Shown piece after piece: positions 38,292 through 41,864 of a DNA stretch of 41,864 bases. Position numbers and translations under genes: made by a program. The notes beneath the pieces were generated by a model, which saw only the letters and a list, made by a program, of their open reading frames with translations, did no database searches and was not told the DNA's origin. Numbering within the stretch: the first letter of the stretch is position 1; every line of letters starts with the position of its first letter. This stretch comes from Coriobacteriia bacterium. Its GTDB lineage: Bacteria; Actinomycetota; Coriobacteriia; Anaerosomatales; JAENZW01. The stretch spans positions 1-41,864 of the forward strand of contig JAOUET010000001.1 of assembly GCA_029858605.1 (NCBI GenBank), written 5' to 3'.

Positions 38292-39745
38292 ACGATAGCG
38301 GCAACGTTGCGACCCCGAAGCCGTCCGCCGAGAAGCCGAGACACAAGCCTTCTCGTGAGCCGCGTACACCCATGCGCGAGCGGGCTGCAGTCGAGCGGGC
38401 GGCCGATTTCGACGAGGTCGCTCTCGGCTACACGGAGGAGCTAGCGGTAGCGGAGGCGGCGCGCTGTCTTCAATGCAAGAACCCGACCTGCATCGAAGGC
38501 TGTCCGGTGCAGATCGACATCAAAGCCTTCATCGGACACATCATCGATGGCGAGTACAGGGAAGGCGTTGCCGTCCTCAAGGAACGCAACGCCTTGCCGG
38601 CTGTGTGCGGTCGAGTCTGCCCGCAGGAGGAGCAGTGCGAGGCGGTGTGCGTGCTCGCGCGCAAGGCAGAGCCAGTGGCCATCGGTCGCCTCGAGCGGTG
38701 GCTGGGAGACTACGATCTCGCATGCGAACTGGAGCATCGCTGCGTGCCCGAAGTAGGCGAGCCCACGGGATTTCGCTGCGCGATCATCGGCTCGGGCCCT
38801 GCGGGACTCGCCTGTGCGGGCGAGCTTGCACGCCTGGGACACGACGTGACCATCTTCGAGTCGCTGCACGCACCGGGCGGCGTTCTGACCTACGGGATTC
38901 CGGAGTTTCGCTTGCCGAAGGCGATCGTCGATTCAGAGATCGACATGCTGGTGCAGATGGGCGTGAAGATCGAGTGCGACACGGTGGTTGGTGCGACGCT
39001 CACTCTCGACGAGATACTGAACGTGGAAGGTTTCGACTCCGTCTTCATTGGGAGCGGTGCCGGATTGCCAGTGTTTCTCGGCGTTCCGGGCGAGAATCTG
39101 AACGGCGTCTATTCGGCCAACGAATTCCTGACGCGAGTGAACCTGATGCGCGCATACGAGTTCCCGAGGGCCGACACACCGGTGTGGCGAGGGCGGAGAG
39201 TCGCCGTCATAGGCGGCGGCAACGTCGCGATGGACTCGGCTCGAACGGCTTTGAGACTCGGTGCCGATGAAGTCTTCCTCGCCTACCGGCGAACCGAGCA
39301 GGAGATGCCCGCCCGTCGCGAGGAGGTCCACCACGCGAGTGAGGAGGGCGTGCAGTTCAAGATGCTCTGCTCGCCCGTAGAGATCCTCGGGCGAGACGGC
39401 TTCGTCACCGGACTGGTGGCAACGAGAATGGAACTTGGCGAGCCGGACGAAAGCGGGCGTCGCGCTCCCGTGTGCGTGATGGGCTCCGAGTTCGAGATCG
39501 AGTGCGACACCGTCGTCGTGGCCGTCGGGACGCGCGCGAACCCCCTGCTCATGAAAGCCGCACCCGATCTCGAGCTGACCGGCAGGGGATACGTGGCGGC
39601 CGACGAGCATGGGGCGACCAGCGTGCCGGGAGTCTTCGCCGGGGGCGACATCGTCACGGGAGCGGCGACCGTGATTCTTGCCATGGGGGCCGGGAAGCGC
39701 TCGGCGCGCGCCATGGATGGATGGCTCCAGAACCCGGACCGCTAG
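38279..39745 (+). CDS. NfnB-like glutamate synthase small-chain-type FAD oxidoreductase
   Basis: The 488-residue protein has an N-terminal [4Fe-4S] domain with CLQCKNPTCIEGCPV and CGRVCPQEEQCEAVC. Two dinucleotide-binding sites follow (CAIIGSGPAGLACAGELAR and RRVAVIGGGNVAMDSARTAL). The C-terminal GVFAGGDIVTGAATVILAMG closes the GltD/NfnB fold. No glutamate synthase large subunit lies nearby, so with NfnA-like upstream it is best read as an NfnB subunit. ATG 38279 has AAGGAG five bases upstream. Confidence 0.88.
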   Translation: MSAVDDSGNVATPKPSAEKPRHKPSREPRTPMRERAAVERAADFDEVALGYTEELAVAEAARCLQCKNPTCIEGCPVQIDIKAFIGHIIDGEYREGVAVLKERNALPAVCGRVCPQEEQCEAVCVLARKAEPVAIGRLERWLGDYDLACELEHRCVPEVGEPTGFRCAIIGSGPAGLACAGELARLGHDVTIFESLHAPGGVLTYGIPEFRLPKAIVDSEIDMLVQMGVKIECDTVVGATLTLDEILNVEGFDSVFIGSGAGLPVFLGVPGENLNGVYSANEFLTRVNLMRAYEFPRADTPVWRGRRVAVIGGGNVAMDSARTALRLGADEVFLAYRRTEQEMPARREEVHHASEEGVQFKMLCSPVEILGRDGFVTGLVATRMELGEPDESGRRAPVCVMGSEFEIECDTVVVAVGTRANPLLMKAAPDLELTGRGYVAADEHGATSVPGVFAGGDIVTGAATVILAMGAGKRSARAMDGWLQNPDR

Positions 39746-39779
39746 TCGGCACTTCTCCGCATATCAGCGGCGCTCGAGT

Positions 39780-39821
39780 GGGGTACAATCGGAACGAGGG
39801 TGCGATGAATGGTCGTACCCC
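39780..39821. promoter_or_regulatory. Inverted repeat and -10 box before the LytTR regulator
   Basis: GGGGTAC (39780-39786) and GTACCCC (39815-39821) flank 28 bp. A -10-like TACAAT (39784-39789) overlaps the left arm. No good -35 is visible. It may be an operator or a leader hairpin. Confidence 0.35.
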
Positions 39822-39860
39822 GACCCCAAACGGCAGAGTCGGCGATGGTGAGGTGTTCGA

Positions 39861-40610
39861 GTGGGGGACGAACCGACGAGCGTGCTGGTCATCGACGACG
39901 ATCAGGCGATCGTCGATATGATTCGCATGGGTCTCGAGGCCGACGGCATGACCGTCTATGGTGCATGCGACGGTGCTGAAGGTATCGAAGTACTCAATCG
40001 CGAGCCCGTCGATTTGGTGATTCTCGACATCATGATGCCGCGCGTGGACGGCTGGATGGCTCTGATGGAGATTCGAAACAGCCCGACCACCGCGGACATC
40101 CCTGTGATAATGCTGACGGCCAAGACTCAGGATCTGGCGAAGATCCTGGCGTTCAAGCAAGGCGTGCAGCAGTACGTCACCAAGCCGTTCAACATCCTCG
40201 AGCTGTCCGCGCGCGTCGAGAGTCTGGTTAGCGGGCGCCGTCGGATGGCGGGCGGAGCGATGGGTTCCGAGGAGGGTGACTTTCGAAAGCTCGCCGTACG
40301 CAAAGGCGGACGCACTGTGCTGCTGTCTCTCGACGACGTCGTCTACATCTCGGCACGGAACAAGTCCACGTACGTTCATGCGTACGAGAACCAGTACCTC
40401 GTGGACATGACGCTGTCGGACCTGGAGGCCAAGCTTTCCAGAGAGTCTTTCGTGCGTGTGCACCGCAGCTACATCATCAACCTGAACAGGATCAAAGAGA
40501 TTCTTCGCGACGAGGGTGCCTACGTCGTCGTGATTGCGGATCGCGACGAAACGCACATTCCCGTGGCGCGACGGCAGATTCGCGTCTTCCGGGAGGCCGT
40601 GGGCATCTAG
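39861..40610 (+). CDS. REC-LytTR response regulator
   Basis: The 249-residue protein has a receiver domain with phosphoacceptor Asp56 in DLVILDIMMPRVDG, the acidic pocket VIDDDQ and conserved YVTKPF. A LytTR DNA-binding domain follows (LLSLDDVVYISARNKSTYVH, FVRVHRSYIINLNRI, HIPVARRQIRVF). LytTR regulators often control surface, competence or toxin genes. No histidine kinase gene is visible, so it is an orphan here. GTG 39861 has GGTGAGGTG upstream. A 7-bp inverted repeat GGGGTAC/GTACCCC (39780-39821) spans the likely TACAAT -10 box. Confidence 0.93.
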   Translation: MGDEPTSVLVIDDDQAIVDMIRMGLEADGMTVYGACDGAEGIEVLNREPVDLVILDIMMPRVDGWMALMEIRNSPTTADIPVIMLTAKTQDLAKILAFKQGVQQYVTKPFNILELSARVESLVSGRRRMAGGAMGSEEGDFRKLAVRKGGRTVLLSLDDVVYISARNKSTYVHAYENQYLVDMTLSDLEAKLSRESFVRVHRSYIINLNRIKEILRDEGAYVVVIADRDETHIPVARRQIRVFREAVGI

Positions 40611-40653
40611 GTCGCGTTGCCGTCCGGGTCGCTAGCTCGAATCGCGGTAGCCG

Positions 40654-41864
40654 TCAGTTCCTGAGGCTGCTCAAGGGTGCAGGAACGCGTCCCCCTCGGC
40701 GGACAAGCTTCGTGCCCGCCCACTCGCTGACGGACATCACCGGAGCCGAGCCGAACAAACCGCCGTACTCTACCATGTCGCCGACGCTCTTGCCGGGGAC
40801 TGGCATCAGACGCGCGGCCGTCGTCTTGTTGTTGATTACCCCTATCGCGCATGCATCGGAGATGATGGCGGCGATGGTCTCGACGGAGGTGTCGCCGGGA
40901 ATCGGGATCATGTCCAGGCCGACCGAGCACACGGCGGTCATCGCCTCGAGCTTCTCGAGCGTCAGGGCGCCGTCCTGAACCGCGCGCACCATGCCCGCGT
41001 CCTCCGAGACGGGGATGAAGGCACCCGAGAGCCCCCCTATGCTCGATGTGCCCATCGCGCCACCCTTCTTGACGGCGTCGTTGAGCATCGCCAGTGCGGT
41101 CGTGGTGCCGGGACCTCCGCAACGCTTCACGCCGATGGCCTCGATGATGTCGGCCACCGAGTCGCCTTGGGCAGGCGTCGGCGCCAGCGAGAGGTCCACG
41201 ATGCCCATCGAAACCCCGAGGCGCCGGGCTGCTTCCTGCGCGATCAGCTCCCCGACGCGCGTGATCTTGAACGCAGTGGACTTGATGGCCTCGGCCACCT
41301 CAGTCAGATCGGCGTCTTCAGCGAGTGACGACACGACGGCTCGCACCACGCCGGGGCCCGAGATTCCCACGTTCACCACGGCGTCGGCCTCGCCTGCGCC
41401 GTGTGCCGCACCGGCCATGAACGGGTTGTCCTCGACCATGTTGCAGAAGACCACGAGCTTGCCGCAGCCGAATCCGTCGGAATCCGCAGTGGCGACGGCG
41501 GTCTGCCGAATGACCTCGGCCATGCGCAGAACGGCGTTCATGTTGATGCCCGAACGCGTCGAGGCGACGTTGACCGAGGAGCAGACACGCTCGGTCTGCG
41601 AGAGTGCGGCCGGGATCGAGTCAATGAGGCGCCGGTCGCCCTCTCCCGTCCCCTTGTGGACGAGTGCCGAGAACCCTCCGATGAAGTCGACGCCCACGTC
41701 GCGGGCCGCCTCGTCGAGGGCCGTCGCCAGCGGTGTCAGGTCGTCCGCCTCGCAGGCGGCAGCGATCTGTGCAACGGGCGTAACGGCGATGCGCTTGTTC
41801 ACGATTGGAACGCCGTACTCGGATTGGATGGCTTCGCAGACCGGTACGAGACGCTCCGCTCCTC
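40654..41864 (-). CDS. PFL family (UPF0210/DUF711) protein, 5'-truncated by the window
   Basis: The visible 402 residues read through the right window edge without a stop. The codon at 41802 is an internal Val, in the conserved segment EYGVPIVNKRIAVTPVAQIA, so it is not the start. The family shows SGINMNAVLRMAEVI, FCNMVEDNPFMAGAAHGAGE, NVGISGPGVVRAVV, RCGGPGTTTALAMLNDAVKK and GLSGAFIPVSEDAGM. Members are about 450 residues, often next to an ACT-domain gene, and their biochemistry is unresolved. About 50 residues are missing off the window. Confidence 0.93.
   Translation of the reverse strand, partial: GAERLVPVCEAIQSEYGVPIVNKRIAVTPVAQIAAACEADDLTPLATALDEAARDVGVDFIGGFSALVHKGTGEGDRRLIDSIPAALSQTERVCSSVNVASTRSGINMNAVLRMAEVIRQTAVATADSDGFGCGKLVVFCNMVEDNPFMAGAAHGAGEADAVVNVGISGPGVVRAVVSSLAEDADLTEVAEAIKSTAFKITRVGELIAQEAARRLGVSMGIVDLSLAPTPAQGDSVADIIEAIGVKRCGGPGTTTALAMLNDAVKKGGAMGTSSIGGLSGAFIPVSEDAGMVRAVQDGALTLEKLEAMTAVCSVGLDMIPIPGDTSVETIAAIISDACAIGVINNKTTAARLMPVPGKSVGDMVEYGGLFGSAPVMSVSEWAGTKLVRRGGRVPAPLSSLRN

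Noticed and set aside
40654..41802. GTG at 41802 as the start of the PFL-family gene
   Set aside because: The reading frame and the conserved segment EYGVPIVNKRI continue upstream to the window edge, so it is an internal Val codon.

Overview
The window is high-GC DNA from a Gram-positive bacterium, most likely a deep-branching anaerobic actinobacterium such as the Coriobacteriia/Anaerosomatales type. That assignment is inference. It rests on four things: GTG/TTG starts and GC-rich terminator hairpins without T tracts; a sortase-anchored surface protein; an NfnAB-type electron-bifurcating pair; and a housekeeping block that keeps the Bacillus subtilis gene order (rsmI, abrB-like, metG, tatD, yabE-like, ksgA, veg, ispE, spoVG, glmU, prs, rplY/ctc, pth).

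Layout. 1-2080: the 3' part of rfbD, a GlsB-type membrane protein, a DUF2939-like membrane protein and tRNA-Asp. 2081-2621: a gene-free stretch with a dense cluster of GTGCG/CGCAC pentamers and further small repeats. 2622-10541: an unusual F-type ATP synthase operon (4-TM protein, atpZ, a, c, b, b', alpha, gamma, beta, epsilon). It has no separate delta gene. The alpha protein instead carries an N-terminal extension of about 210 residues holding two tandem copies of a domain resembling the delta/OSCP C-terminal domain. 10566-13227: a small HTH regulator, a Rieske protein, a 51-residue membrane microprotein, tRNA-Phe and an LPXTG surface protein with an EEP repeat. 13317-19179: a membrane protein, a convergent pair encoding a degenerate HD-GYP protein and a HEAT-repeat protein with related N-termini, an ImmA/IrrE-like protein with a broken HExxH motif, and a ROK glucokinase. 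19206-21994: a DUF362/ferredoxin protein fused to a DnaA-like AAA+ lid segment, and a polytopic membrane protein. 22043-34791: the Bacillus-like housekeeping block, with tRNA-Gln and three local differences from B. subtilis. 34829-41864: an M23 peptidase, an ApbE-like lipoprotein, NfnA/NfnB-like subunits, a LytTR response regulator and the 3' part of a PFL-family (UPF0210) protein.

How the parts fit. The ATP synthase and the NfnAB-like pair are the energy genes. glk, glmU, ispE, prs and rfbD feed sugar, cell-wall, isoprenoid and nucleotide precursor pathways. metG, ksgA, rsmI, rplY, pth and three tRNAs serve translation. The most unusual items are the delta-delta-alpha ATP synthase fusion, the DnaA-lid/DUF362 fusion, the paired HD-GYP/HEAT proteins and the repeat-rich DNA upstream of the atp operon. 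All functional calls come from reading the sequence; no database search was run.
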